In this document: positions 1 to 8,579 of the stretch, in pieces
Numbering within the stretch: the first letter of the stretch is position 1
How the letters are laid out: each line of letters starts with the position of its first letter
Notes under the pieces: model-generated
What the model was told of the DNA's origin: nothing
Databases searched by the model: none
Seen by the model: the letters and a program-made list of their open reading frames with translations, nothing else
Assembly: GCF_025200925.1 (NCBI RefSeq)
Contig: NZ_CP104174.1
Span: 7,502,001 to 7,566,000 of the forward strand
Direction of reading: 5' to 3'
Origin: Bradyrhizobium sp. CB1015
Lineage (GTDB): Bacteria; Pseudomonadota; Alphaproteobacteria; Rhizobiales; Xanthobacteraceae
Length of the DNA stretch: 64,000 nt
Translations under genes and position numbers: made by a program

Positions 1-161
1 TTGGACCAGGTCCAGTAATAGGCTTCGTCGGTGCGCAGCTCGATGGCGGAGGCGTAGACGATGCGGAGCAGCGTCATCGCCGCGATGATCGCTGCGGCAA
101 TCAGGATGAGACGGCGTTCGGCGCCGTCGGGCTTCGCAGAGATATCGGGAGCGATCGTCAC
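1..161 (-). CDS. GT39/ArnT-like glycosyltransferase, N-terminus only (runs off the left edge)
   Basis: Only the first 53 codons lie in the window, reading leftwards from a GTG at 161. The peptide has a short cytoplasmic lead, a hydrophobic helix (about residues 18-36, rich in Ile, Ala and Leu) and then ELRTDEAYYWTWS. That acidic-aromatic segment right after the first membrane helix is typical of GT39/ArnT-type polyprenyl-phosphate sugar transferases, where the Asp-Glu pair sits in the first periplasmic loop. A multi-pass inner-membrane enzyme that moves a sugar from a lipid carrier is expected. The start could also be an upstream TTG at 197. The call rests on one motif, so the exact acceptor is unknown. 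Confidence 0.72.
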   Translation of the reverse strand, partial: MTIAPDISAKPDGAERRLILIAAAIIAAMTLLRIVYASAIELRTDEAYYWTWS

Positions 162-221
162 GGCCGCGCTTTTCCCCGACTTGGGAGGGGGAGTCAATGT
201 GGGGCAAGCTCTCTCCCCGGG

Positions 222-405
222 GTCGTCCCGGACAAGCGCAGCTCTCGACAACGCGTAGCGTTGTCCAGAGCGGAACGTAGATCCGGGACATAGCCACAGG
301 GAGGGGTTTGGCGGAGACTCGCAGTTGCCATCCCGCGCCACAACTGCTCCCTGTGGCTGAGTCCCGGATCGGCACGCGCCTCAGGGCGCGCTTGTCCGGG
401 ACGAC
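222..405. repeat. Interspersed palindromic repeat, family A, copy 1 (inverted orientation)
   Basis: This gene-free stretch between the GT39 gene and the cyclase starts with TCGTCCCGGACAAG and ends with the matching CTTGTCCGGGACGA. Inside is a core bounded by inverted CCACAGGGAG / CTCCCTGTGG. The core is the reverse complement of the cores at 9811-9965 and 19581-19731, including the TTTGGCGGAGACTCG segment that reads CGAGTCTTCGCCAAA in the others. It can fold into a long hairpin. No coding potential is seen. The rest of 162-512 holds only the presumed upstream region of the cyclase gene. Confidence 0.8.
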
Positions 406-512
406 AGCGGAGTGTGAGGCACCGTCCCAGGCATGTGACTTCACAACCTGTCCACATCGGGAATTAAAGGCTAGGCTGGCTGGTCTCCTCCATGAACTGA
501 TACAATCGAATC

Positions 513-2243
513 ATGGCCACCGCCCCCAGACAGATGTCGGTCGTCCGCGCCACCGGCGTGCGGCAGGTGCGGCTCGTCTGCGGCATCATCCTGTTCTGCT
601 ATGTGGTCAGTCATTTCCTCAACCATGCGCTCGGCAACATCTCGGTCGATGCCATGGAGACCGGGGTCTACTACCACACGCTGTTCTGGCAGTTCCTCCC
701 GGTCGCGATCGTGTTCTACACGGCCGCACTCACCCATCTGGGGCTCGGCCTCTACGCGCTGTATCAGCGCCGCCAGTTCCGCTGGCGGACGATCGAGCCG
801 CTCCAGCTCGTGCTCGGCTTGAGCATCCCCATGCTCGTCATGGGCCACGTCATCGGCGTGCGGCTCGGACAGACGCTGTACGGACACGAGAAGCTTTATC
901 CGCAGGAGCTCTATTTGTTCTTCGTCGCGGCGCCGGGCCGACTCTGGCAGATGACGATCCTGCTTCTCATTGCCTGGGTGCACGGCTGCATCGGCGTCTA
1001 TTTCTGGCTTCGGCTGAAGCCGTTCTTCACGCGCGCGGCACCCTATCTGCTCGCGGCAGCCGTGCTGATCCCGACGCTGTCGCTGCTCGGCATCTATCAG
1101 GGCGGCCGCAGCGTGGCCGCCGACAGTGACGACGGCGAATGGCGTACCCACAATCTCAGCCGCCGCCAGGTCGGCACGGTTGCGGAAGGCAACACGCTCG
1201 ACCGCATCGCGGGCGGTCTCACCATCGGCTATTTCGGACTGCTCGGACTGGTGCTGGTGGCGCGCGGCGCGCGCGCCTTGCGCGAGCGTCGCGGCGGCAT
1301 GATCGCGCTGTCCTACGGCAACGGCAAGACGGTGCGCGTCCCCAGGGGCCTGTCCGTGCTGGAAGCGAGCCTGCGCCACAACGTGCCGCATGCCAGCGTC
1401 TGCGGCGGCCGCGCCCGCTGCTCGACCTGCCGGATCCGCGTCATCGGCGGTCATGACGCCCTGCCCACACCGTCACAGCGCGAGGCCTTCGTGCTCACCC
1501 GCGTCGGTAGCGCCGATCCCTCGATCCGGCTGGCCTGCCAGCTGCGCCCGACCTCCGACCTCTCCTTCTTCCAGCTCTTCACGCCTCACACGCATGGAGC
1601 GGACGGGCAGGCCTCGACATCCGCCAGCATCGGCCAGGAGCGCTATCTCGTCAGCCTGTTCGTGGACATGCGCGGCTCGACGCAGCTGGCCGAGAAGCGG
1701 CTGCCGTTCGACACGGTCTTCATCGTCAACCGCTTCCTCGGCGCGGTGTCGCAGGCGGTGATCGAGAACGGCGGCCAGCCGAACCAGTTCGTCGGCGACG
1801 GCATGCTGGCGCTGTTCGGGCTTGCGGCCGACCCGCAAACCGCGTGCCGGCAGGCGCTGAAGGCCGCCGCCGGAATCGCCACGCATATCGACGCGCTCAA
1901 CGATCTCCTGAGCCACGATCTGCGCCAGCCGATCCGCTTCGGCATCGGCATCCACGGCGGCGAGGTCATCATCGGCGACATCGGCTATCGCGATCACATC
2001 GTCTTCACCGCGCTCGGCGATGCCGTCAACGTCGCCGCCCGCCTGCAGGACATGACCAAGACGCTGGCCTGCGAGACGATCGTCTCGGAAGAAGTCCGCC
2101 GCACCGCTGATATTGCCGAGGATGCCCTGCCGCAGCAGGAGGTCGCCATCCGCGGCCGCGATGAGCCGCTCGCCGTGCGCGTAGTGGCGAATGCGAGGGA
2201 GCTGGCGGCGCTGGTCGATCGCAGCGAGCGGGTCGCGGCGTGA
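513..2243 (+). CDS. Membrane-anchored class III adenylate cyclase with SdhC-like six-helix domain and [2Fe-2S] ferredoxin domain
   Basis: The 576-residue protein should make cAMP in response to the redox state of the membrane or cytosol. Residues 20-250 hold six membrane helices with His34, His38, His75, His112 and His157 as possible haem ligands, reminiscent of succinate dehydrogenase anchors. Residues 263-350 form an adrenodoxin-type ferredoxin: Cys297, Cys303, Cys306 (C-x5-C-x2-C) and Cys342. Residues 378-550 are the cyclase, with metal-binding Asp385 (LFVDMRGST) and Asp429 (FVGDGMLALFG) and the LGDAVNVAARL motif. The quinone-responsive dihaem cyclase CyaC of Sinorhizobium meliloti is the nearest described concept. 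The gene stands alone between repeats, so no partner is indicated. Haem binding is inferred, not shown. Confidence 0.88.
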   Translation: MATAPRQMSVVRATGVRQVRLVCGIILFCYVVSHFLNHALGNISVDAMETGVYYHTLFWQFLPVAIVFYTAALTHLGLGLYALYQRRQFRWRTIEPLQLVLGLSIPMLVMGHVIGVRLGQTLYGHEKLYPQELYLFFVAAPGRLWQMTILLLIAWVHGCIGVYFWLRLKPFFTRAAPYLLAAAVLIPTLSLLGIYQGGRSVAADSDDGEWRTHNLSRRQVGTVAEGNTLDRIAGGLTIGYFGLLGLVLVARGARALRERRGGMIALSYGNGKTVRVPRGLSVLEASLRHNVPHASVCGGRARCSTCRIRVIGGHDALPTPSQREAFVLTRVGSADPSIRLACQLRPTSDLSFFQLFTPHTHGADGQASTSASIGQERYLVSLFVDMRGSTQLAEKRLPFDTVFIVNRFLGAVSQAVIENGGQPNQFVGDGMLALFGLAADPQTACRQALKAAAGIATHIDALNDLLSHDLRQPIRFGIGIHGGEVIIGDIGYRDHIVFTALGDAVNVAARLQDMTKTLACETIVSEEVRRTADIAEDALPQQEVAIRGRDEPLAVRVVANARELAALVDRSERVAA

Positions 2244-2263
2244 TGAGCGAGCGGCAAGCTCGA

Positions 2264-2416
2264 TGCGCTCCCTCCGCCGCTTGCGGGGGAGGGCTGGGGA
2301 GAGGGTTTCTCCGCAACGGGACAGCCCCCTAGAGGAGAAAACCCTCACCCGCGCGCGGGACGATGCTTCGCATCGCCCGAGGCGCGACCTCTCCCGTAAG
2401 CGGGAGAGGTGGAGCG
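2264..2416. repeat. Composite palindromic repeat downstream of the cyclase gene
   Basis: Several nested inverted repeats fill the gap before sorA. The clearest is CCTCTCCCG-TAAG-CGGGAGAGG at 2388-2409, with perfect 9-base arms. GAGGGTTTCTCC and GGAGAAAACCCTC form a second pair, and the left end pairs CCCTCCGCC with GGGGGAGGG. This is the pattern of intergenic palindromic elements in Bradyrhizobium. It may also terminate cyclase transcription. No protein is encoded. Confidence 0.7.
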
Positions 2417-2592
2417 AGCCCGCGGCGACGTTGGGTCAACCAAGGTCATCAGCGTAACACCGGCCTGCTGCAGCGCAGCGGCATGTGCTTGCTGCGAAAG
2501 CACGAATTGACATCATCCAAATCGAAGCGACAGATGAGCGCAGGCCGCGGTGATGACCGCGGTCAGAAGAAAAGCTCCGGGAGGAGACGAGA

Positions 2593-3792
2593 ATGTTCGA
2601 TCGACGCGACCTGCTCAAGGGAGCGGGCTTCGCCGCGCTTGCGGCAGGATTGGGCGCCACCAAGGTGCTGGCACTCGACACCATCACCCTGCCCTTCGCC
2701 AACGGCGCACGGCCGCTGGTGAAATATCCGCAGAAGCGGCCGATGATCGGCCTGACCAGCCGGCCGCCGCAGCTCGAGACGCCGTTTGCGGTGTTCAACG
2801 ATGGCCCGATCACGCCGAACAACGCGTTCTTCGTGCGCTATCACCTCTCCGACCTGCCCTACGATCTCGACCCCGACAAGTTCACGCTGGAGGTCAAGGG
2901 CAAGGTCGACAAGCCGCTGAAACTGTCGCTGAAAGACATCAGGAAGATGAAGGCGACGGAGCTCGTCGCCGTCAACCAATGCTCCGGCAACAGCCGCGGT
3001 TTCTTCGAGCCGCGCGTCGCAGGCGGCCAGCTCGCCAACGGCGCGATGGGCTGCGCGCGCTGGCGCGGCGTGCCGCTGAAGGCGGTGCTCGAGATGGCAG
3101 GCGTGCAGGCCGGCGCCAAGCAGGTGACGTTCAACGGCATGGACGGGCCGGTCAATGACAAGACGCCCGATTTCATCAAGGCGCTCGACGTCGATCACGC
3201 CAGTGACGGCGAGGTGATGCTGGCCTATGGCATGAACGGCGAGGACCTGCCGTTCCTCAACGGCTTCCCGCTGCGCCTGATCGTGCCCGGCTATTACGGC
3301 ACCTACTGGGTCAAGCACCTCAACGAGATCACCGTCATCGACAACGTCTTTGACGGCTTCTGGATGAAGTCGGCCTATCGCATTCCTGACACGCCGAACA
3401 ACGCGGTCGAGCCGGGCACCGCGCCGAAGGCGACGATCCCGATCAATCGCTTCACCATCCGCTCCTTCATCACCAGCATCCCGGACGGCGCCAAGCTAAA
3501 GGCGGGCGCCGTGACCCTGCGCGGCATCGCGTTCGATGGCGGCAAAGGCATCAAGCAGGTCGAGGTCTCCACCGACGGCGGCAAGACCTGGGTCGGCGCC
3601 AAGCTCGGCAAGGATCTCGGCAAGTACGCCTTCCGCGAATGGAAGCTGCCGGTGAAGCTCGCGGCCGGCAGCCACGAGCTCAAGGTCCGCGCCACCGGCA
3701 ATGGCGGTGAGACCCAGCCGGACACGCCGCGCTGGAACCCGGCGGGCTATTTGCGCAACGTCGTCGAAACCGTCCGCGTGACGGCGGCCTGA
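2593..3792 (+). CDS. sorA: Sulfite dehydrogenase, molybdenum-binding subunit (SorA-like), Tat-exported
   Basis: This should oxidise sulfite to sulfate in the periplasm and pass electrons to the cytochrome encoded next. The 399-residue protein begins with a twin-arginine signal (DRRDLLKGAGF, cleavage after about residue 27, VLA-L). The molybdopterin-binding oxidoreductase domain follows, with Cys130 in NQCSGNSRG as the expected Mo ligand and WRGVPL at 157-162. From about 285 on is the immunoglobulin-like dimerisation domain (TLRGIAFDGG, VSTDGGKTW). A strong ribosome site, GGGAGGAG, lies just upstream. The length fits the SorA/sulfite oxidase family. A related family member with another substrate cannot be excluded, but the adjacent small cytochrome favours SorAB. 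Confidence 0.87.
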   Translation: MFDRRDLLKGAGFAALAAGLGATKVLALDTITLPFANGARPLVKYPQKRPMIGLTSRPPQLETPFAVFNDGPITPNNAFFVRYHLSDLPYDLDPDKFTLEVKGKVDKPLKLSLKDIRKMKATELVAVNQCSGNSRGFFEPRVAGGQLANGAMGCARWRGVPLKAVLEMAGVQAGAKQVTFNGMDGPVNDKTPDFIKALDVDHASDGEVMLAYGMNGEDLPFLNGFPLRLIVPGYYGTYWVKHLNEITVIDNVFDGFWMKSAYRIPDTPNNAVEPGTAPKATIPINRFTIRSFITSIPDGAKLKAGAVTLRGIAFDGGKGIKQVEVSTDGGKTWVGAKLGKDLGKYAFREWKLPVKLAAGSHELKVRATGNGGETQPDTPRWNPAGYLRNVVETVRVTAA

Positions 3793-3804
3793 AGGAGACT
3801 GATC

Positions 3805-4113
3805 ATGCAGCGCACCGTTCTCCTCGCCCTCACGCTCGCCGTCGCCGCATTGATGGGCTCGTCACTTGCCGCGCCGGTCAATTACAAGACCCCCGACGAG
3901 GTCGCCGCCTTCAAGCCCGGTCCCAATCTCGAGGTCGTGCAGGGCAATTGCAGCGCCTGCCATTCGTCCGACTACGTCGCCACGCAGCCGCCGATGAAGG
4001 ACAAGAGGGCCTTTTGGCAGGCCGAGGTGACCAAGATGATCAAGGTCTATGGCGCACCGATCGACGATGCCGATGTCGGAAAGATCGTCGATTATCTGGC
4101 TGCGACCTACTGA
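3805..4113 (+). CDS. sorB: SorB-like small c-type cytochrome subunit
   Basis: The 102-residue protein has a Sec signal peptide (about residues 1-23, ending LAA-P) and a single haem c site, C49-SA-C52-H53. Met64 and Met78 are candidate distal ligands. It starts 12 bases after sorA, with GAAGGAG ahead of the ATG, so the two are surely co-transcribed. In SorAB enzymes this subunit takes electrons from the Mo centre and passes them to a soluble cytochrome c. No other sulfur oxidation genes are in the window, so the pair is more likely for detoxifying sulfite than for lithotrophy. Confidence 0.85.
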   Translation: MQRTVLLALTLAVAALMGSSLAAPVNYKTPDEVAAFKPGPNLEVVQGNCSACHSSDYVATQPPMKDKRAFWQAEVTKMIKVYGAPIDDADVGKIVDYLAATY

Positions 4114-4127
4114 CTGATGGTCACGCG

Positions 4128-4282
4128 CTTACCCTCCCCTGGAGGCTACGCATGAAGCGCAGCGCAATGCGTAGCGGGGTGGGGTGACAGTCTCTCCACC
4201 TCGAACGCTGCCCGTGCGGAGAGATCACCCCACCCCGCTCGCGCTGCGCGCGATCGACCCTCCCCCTCCAGGGGAGGGTAAG
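4128..4282. repeat. Palindromic repeat after sorB
   Basis: The ends are perfect 16-base inverted arms, CTTACCCTCCCCTGGA (4128-4143) and TCCAGGGGAGGGTAAG (4267-4282). The inside has a second inverted pair, GCGGGGTGGGGTGA and TCACCCCACCCCGC. It can form one long hairpin and probably serves as the sorAB terminator. The rest of the gene-free region, 4283-4516, is the presumed long leader of the cold shock gene; I see no ORF in it. Confidence 0.78.
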
Positions 4283-4516
4283 GAAGAACGCCACTCGATC
4301 TTTTCTCCGCAGTAGATCCGTCGCGCTCCTGCCATTTGACCGCGAAACGGGCAAAAGCGGCAAAAACGCCGCGAAGTTGAGCGGAATTCGGCGAAATGGC
4401 GATGTGGTTTGAGCTACCAAGCCTGCCGCATTCCGCGTATCCTGTAGGACCGAACCGGCCGGTTGGCGGGGACTGGCGGTTCGAGATCTCGGAGGAAGAC
4501 CCGCGGAGAAGTCGTG

Positions 4517-4717
4517 ATGGCTAAAGGTACGGTCAAGTGGTTCAACCCGACGAAGGGTTATGGATTTATCCAGCCTGCGTCGGGTGGCAAGGATGTGTTC
4601 GTGCATATCTCGGCAGTGCAGAAGGCCGGTCTGTCGACCCTGAACGAGGGACAGACGGTGGAATACGAAGAGATCGCAAACCGGGGCAAGACTTCCGCAG
4701 AGAACCTCAAAGTATAA
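4517..4717 (+). CDS. Cold shock protein, CspA family
   Basis: The 66-residue single cold-shock domain binds single-stranded RNA or DNA and acts as an RNA chaperone. RNP1 (KGYGFIQP) and RNP2 (VFVHIS) are both intact. The ATG at 4517 is chosen because the protein then begins [16 protein letters not shown], the family N-terminus, and GCGGAGAAG precedes it. The same frame is open further upstream, but that extension does not look like Csp. The upstream leader of over 200 bases is in keeping with csp mRNAs that are regulated after transcription. Confidence 0.96.
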   Translation: MAKGTVKWFNPTKGYGFIQPASGGKDVFVHISAVQKAGLSTLNEGQTVEYEEIANRGKTSAENLKV

Positions 4718-4736
4718 GCCCGCCAGCCTTTGCTGC

Positions 4737-4757
4737 CTCCCGGATCACCTCCGGGAG
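4737..4757 (+). terminator. Hairpin downstream of the cold shock gene
   Basis: CTCCCGGA (4737-4744) and TCCGGGAG (4750-4757) form a perfect 8-base stem with a 5-base loop, 20 bases after the stop codon. The trailing bases (CGGGCCAAGAAAATTTC) have only a weak T-run, so this is a probable but not a classical intrinsic terminator. Confidence 0.5.
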
Positions 4758-4888
4758 CGGGCCAAGAAAATTTCAGAAGACGGCCGGTGCATTCGACGAC
4801 AGGCGTTGCGACTGCACGCGGATAGCTATTTTTCCTGCGAAGACCGCTCATTCAACGCCACAGCAACGACAATCGCGACGACATGTCG

Positions 4889-5350
4889 TCAGCCCACCGG
4901 CAGCGGTGCGTCGCGCTTGATCTCCTCCATCACCGCATAGGTCCGCGTCTCGCGCACGCCCGGCATCGACAGCAGGGTCTCGCCGAGAAAGCGTCGATAG
5001 GCAGTCATGTCGGCAAGCCGCGCCTTCACAAGATAGTCGAAGCCGCCGGCAACCATGTGACACTCCAGCACTTCAGGGGCGAGCTTCACGGCCCGTGCGA
5101 ACCGCTCGAAATTATCGGGCGTGGTCTTGTCGAGCAGCACCTCGACGAACACCAGGAGCCCAAGGCCGAGCCGGTGCGGATTGAGCCGCGCGCCATAGCC
5201 TTCGACAAAGCCCTCGCGCTGCAGGCGCTTCAGCCGCTCGCCGATCGAGGTCGGCGACAGCCCGATGCGCTCGGCGAGCTCGACATTGGCGATGCGCCCA
5301 TCCTCCTGCAAAATCGAGAGGATTCTCCGGTCGGTTCGATCGAGTTCCAT
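4889..5350 (-). CDS. putR: Lrp/AsnC-family regulator, PutR-like
   Basis: The 153-residue protein has an N-terminal helix-turn-helix (about 5-60; SPTSIGERLKRLQ) and a C-terminal RAM ligand-binding domain (about 70-145; MVAGGFDYLVKARLADMTAYRRF). It is transcribed away from putA. In alphaproteobacteria the proline activator of putA is an Lrp-type PutR encoded in this position. PutA here has no ribbon-helix-helix domain and so cannot regulate itself, which supports the assignment. The likely ligand is proline. Confidence 0.87.
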   Translation of the reverse strand: MELDRTDRRILSILQEDGRIANVELAERIGLSPTSIGERLKRLQREGFVEGYGARLNPHRLGLGLLVFVEVLLDKTTPDNFERFARAVKLAPEVLECHMVAGGFDYLVKARLADMTAYRRFLGETLLSMPGVRETRTYAVMEEIKRDAPLPVG

Positions 5351-5464
5351 ACTTTATCAGGCCAAGCTGCTTCGTTCCTTCATTTTCTAAGGCAAATCAG
5401 CTAGATTGTCTATCGAACTGCGGTCACGAGGGCCTTATCCTGGATTTCAGCCACAGGACACGCC
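5351..5464. promoter_or_regulatory. Divergent putR-putA promoter region
   Basis: These 114 bases between the two divergent start codons are AT-richer than their surroundings (CATTTTCTAAGGC, AGCTAGATTGTC) and must carry both promoters and the Lrp-type operator sites. No single clear palindrome or sigma-70 box stands out, so sites within it are not placed. Confidence 0.5.
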
Positions 5465-8464
5465 ATGCCGAACATCCCGCCGCCCTTCTCCGCGCCTTAC
5501 GCCCCCGATGACGCCGAGATCGCCGCAAGGCTTCTGCCGGCCTCGCATCTGAGCCCGCCACAGGAGGCGCGCATCGACCGCACCGCGACGCGGCTGATCG
5601 AGGCGATCCGCAAGCGCGACGACCGGCTCGGCGGGGTCGAGGACATGCTGCGGGAGTTCGCGCTGTCGACCAAGGAGGGGCTGGCACTGATGGTGCTGGC
5701 AGAAGCGCTGCTGCGCGTGCCTGATGCGCGCACCGCCGACCAGTTCATCGAAGACAAGCTCGGCGAGGGCGATTTCATCCATCACGAGACCAAGTCCACG
5801 GCGTTCCTGGTCAACGCTTCGGCCTGGGCACTCGGCCTGTCGGCGCGGGTGATCCAGCCCGGCGAAACGCCCGACGGCACCATCGGCCGGCTGGTGAAGC
5901 GCCTCGGCGCACCGGCGGTGCGCACCGCGACGCGCCAGGCGATGCGGCTGATGGGCAATCATTTCGTGCTCGGCGAGACCATCGAGCAGGCGCTGGAGCG
6001 GGGCCGGCCGCGCTCCGGCCAGAAGCCGCGCTATTCCTTCGACATGCTCGGCGAAGGCGCGCGCACGGCCGCCGACGCCAAGCGCTATTTCGACGCCTAT
6101 GCCAGCGCGATTGAGACGATCGGCAAGGCGGCGGGCAACCATTCCCTGCCCGACCGGCCCGGCATCTCGGTCAAGCTCTCGGCGCTGCATCCGCGCTTCG
6201 AGGCGACCAGCCGCGCGCGCGTGATGGCCGAGCTGGTGCCTCAACTGCTGGATCTCGCGCAGCGCGCCAAGACCTACGACCTGAACTTCACCGTCGATGC
6301 CGAGGAGGCCGACCGGCTGGAGCTGTCGCTCGACGTGATCGCGGCAACGCTCGCCGATGCATCACTCGCCGGCTGGGACGGATTTGGCCTGGCGATTCAG
6401 GCCTATCAGAAGCGCGCCAGCGCGGTGATCGACTATGTCGATGAACTCGCCCGCGCGCATGACCGCAAGCTGATGGTGCGCCTCGTCAAGGGCGCCTATT
6501 GGGACACCGAGATCAAGCGCGCGCAGGAGCGCGGGCTCGACGGCTATCCCGTGTTCACGCGCAAGGCGATGACGGATCTGAACTTCGTTGCCTGCGCGGC
6601 GAAGCTTCTCGCCTTGCGGCCGCGCATCTTCCCGCAATTCGCCACCCACAACGCGCTGACGGTCGCGACCGTGCTCGAGCTCGCGCAAGATGGCGGCGGC
6701 TTCGAGTTCCAGCGCCTGCACGGCATGGGCGAAGCGCTCTACGAGCAATTGGCAAAAGACCATCCTGACATCGCCTACCGGACCTATGCGCCGGTCGGCA
6801 GCCATCGCGATCTGCTCGCCTATCTGGTGCGACGTCTGCTGGAGAACGGTGCGAACTCGTCGTTCGTGGCGCAGGCGGCCGATTATCGCGTGCCGGTTTC
6901 GGCGCTGCTGCAGCGCCCCGCGGATGCCATCGGCCGGCCGCAACAGGCATCTCATGCCAAAATACCGTTGCCGGCAGATCTGTTCGCGCCGGAGCGGCGC
7001 AATTCGCGCGGCGTCGAATTCGGTGAGCGTGCCGCACTCGACCAGCTACTGGCGGACGTGAAGCCCGAGGCGGCCGATCTCAAGCCTGTCACTGATGCAA
7101 CACCGGATCAGGCCAATGCGGCGGTGACGGCTGCGCGCGCCGGCTTTGCCGGCTGGAGCCGGACGCCGGCGGGCACACGCGCGGCGGCGCTGGAGCAGGC
7201 CGCGCATCTCCTGGAAAGCCGCCGCGCCCGTTTCATCGCGCTGCTGCAAGCCGAGGGCGGCAAGACGCTCGACGACGCGCTGTCCGAGCTGCGGGAGGCC
7301 GCCGATTTCTGCCGCTATTACGCCGCGCAGGGCCGCAAGCTGTTCGGCGTTGATGCGACCATGCCGGGCCCGACCGGCGAGAGCAATGCGCTTGGCCTGC
7401 GCGGCCGCGGTGTGTTCGTCGCGATCTCGCCGTGGAATTTTCCGCTCGCGATCTTCCTTGGCCAGGTGACCGCGGCGCTGATGGCCGGCAACAGCGTGGT
7501 GGCAAAACCGGCCGAGCAGACGCCGCGCATCGCGCGCGAGGCCATCGCCCTGCTGCACGAGGCCGGCATCCCCGGAAGCGCGCTGCATCTCGTCACCGGC
7601 GACGGTCGTGTCGGCGCCGTCCTCACCGCGCATCCTGGTGTCGCCGGAATCGTCTTCACCGGCTCGACTGAGGTCGCGCGTCAGATCAACCGGACGCTCG
7701 CAGGCAAGGACGGGCCGATCGTGCCGCTGATTGCGGAGACCGGCGGCATCAATGCCATGATCGCGGATGCGACCGCGCTGCCCGAGCAGGTGGCCGACGA
7801 TGTCGTGACCTCCGCGTTCCGTTCCGCCGGTCAACGCTGCTCGGCGCTGCGGCTCCTGTTCGTGCAGGAGGATGTCGCCGACCGCATGATCGAGATGATC
7901 GCGGGCGCCGCGCGCGAACTCAGGATTGGAGATCCCGCAGATGTTGCGACCCAGGTCGGGCCGGTGATCGACCTCGAAGCCAAGCAACGCCTCGATGCGC
8001 ATATCGCGCGGATGAAGCGCGAGGCGCGGCTGCACTTTGCAGGCCACGCGCCGGATGGCTGCTTCGTCGCGCCGCATATCTTCGAGCTCAAGGAGGCCGG
8101 TCAGCTCACCGAGGAGGTGTTCGGTCCGATCCTGCATGTCGTGCGCTATCGCGCGGAGAACCTCGAACGCGTGTTGCAATCGATCGCGCGCACCGGCTAC
8201 GGGCTCACCCTCGGCATCCATTCGCGCATCGACGATACGATCGAGGCCATCATCGACCGCGTCCAGGTCGGCAACATCTACGTCAACCGCAACATGATCG
8301 GCGCCGTCGTCGGCGTCCAGCCGTTCGGCGGCAACGGCCTGTCCGGAACCGGCCCCAAGGCCGGCGGCCCGCACTACCTCGCGCGCTTTGCCACCGAGCA
8401 GACCGTGACGATCAACACCGCGGCCGCCGGCGGCAATGCCGCGTTGCTTGCGGGGGAGGAGTGA
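5465..8464 (+). CDS. putA: Bifunctional proline dehydrogenase / P5C dehydrogenase PutA, short type
   Basis: PutA oxidises proline to glutamate in two steps, using FAD and then NAD+. At 999 residues with no N-terminal DNA-binding domain and no C-terminal extra domain it is the minimal type. Residues about 140-480 form the FAD barrel (RLVKGAYWDTEI; YLVRRLLENGANSSF). Residues about 510-990 form the aldehyde dehydrogenase, with Glu758 (AETGG) and nucleophile Cys792 (SAGQRCSALR). Length and Cys792 match the structurally characterised Bradyrhizobium japonicum PutA. The two sites are joined by an internal tunnel in that enzyme. Expression is probably proline-induced through PutR. Confidence 0.97.
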   Translation: MPNIPPPFSAPYAPDDAEIAARLLPASHLSPPQEARIDRTATRLIEAIRKRDDRLGGVEDMLREFALSTKEGLALMVLAEALLRVPDARTADQFIEDKLGEGDFIHHETKSTAFLVNASAWALGLSARVIQPGETPDGTIGRLVKRLGAPAVRTATRQAMRLMGNHFVLGETIEQALERGRPRSGQKPRYSFDMLGEGARTAADAKRYFDAYASAIETIGKAAGNHSLPDRPGISVKLSALHPRFEATSRARVMAELVPQLLDLAQRAKTYDLNFTVDAEEADRLELSLDVIAATLADASLAGWDGFGLAIQAYQKRASAVIDYVDELARAHDRKLMVRLVKGAYWDTEIKRAQERGLDGYPVFTRKAMTDLNFVACAAKLLALRPRIFPQFATHNALTVATVLELAQDGGGFEFQRLHGMGEALYEQLAKDHPDIAYRTYAPVGSHRDLLAYLVRRLLENGANSSFVAQAADYRVPVSALLQRPADAIGRPQQASHAKIPLPADLFAPERRNSRGVEFGERAALDQLLADVKPEAADLKPVTDATPDQANAAVTAARAGFAGWSRTPAGTRAAALEQAAHLLESRRARFIALLQAEGGKTLDDALSELREAADFCRYYAAQGRKLFGVDATMPGPTGESNALGLRGRGVFVAISPWNFPLAIFLGQVTAALMAGNSVVAKPAEQTPRIAREAIALLHEAGIPGSALHLVTGDGRVGAVLTAHPGVAGIVFTGSTEVARQINRTLAGKDGPIVPLIAETGGINAMIADATALPEQVADDVVTSAFRSAGQRCSALRLLFVQEDVADRMIEMIAGAARELRIGDPADVATQVGPVIDLEAKQRLDAHIARMKREARLHFAGHAPDGCFVAPHIFELKEAGQLTEEVFGPILHVVRYRAENLERVLQSIARTGYGLTLGIHSRIDDTIEAIIDRVQVGNIYVNRNMIGAVVGVQPFGGNGLSGTGPKAGGPHYLARFATEQTVTINTAAAGGNAALLAGEE

Positions 8465-8579
8465 GGCTCTGCGCCAGGCGCCGTTGCATCCCGGCAAAAC
8501 ATCGGTCTAATGCTCCCAGCACCGGCCCGCGCCAATTCCAGCGCGCGGGAAACGATTGAAGCGAGGGAGCGACGTCGCG

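Noticed and set aside
2507..2535. TTGACA box as sorAB promoter
   Set aside because: The -35 is perfect but no acceptable -10 is found 16-18 bases on, so it is not listed as a promoter.
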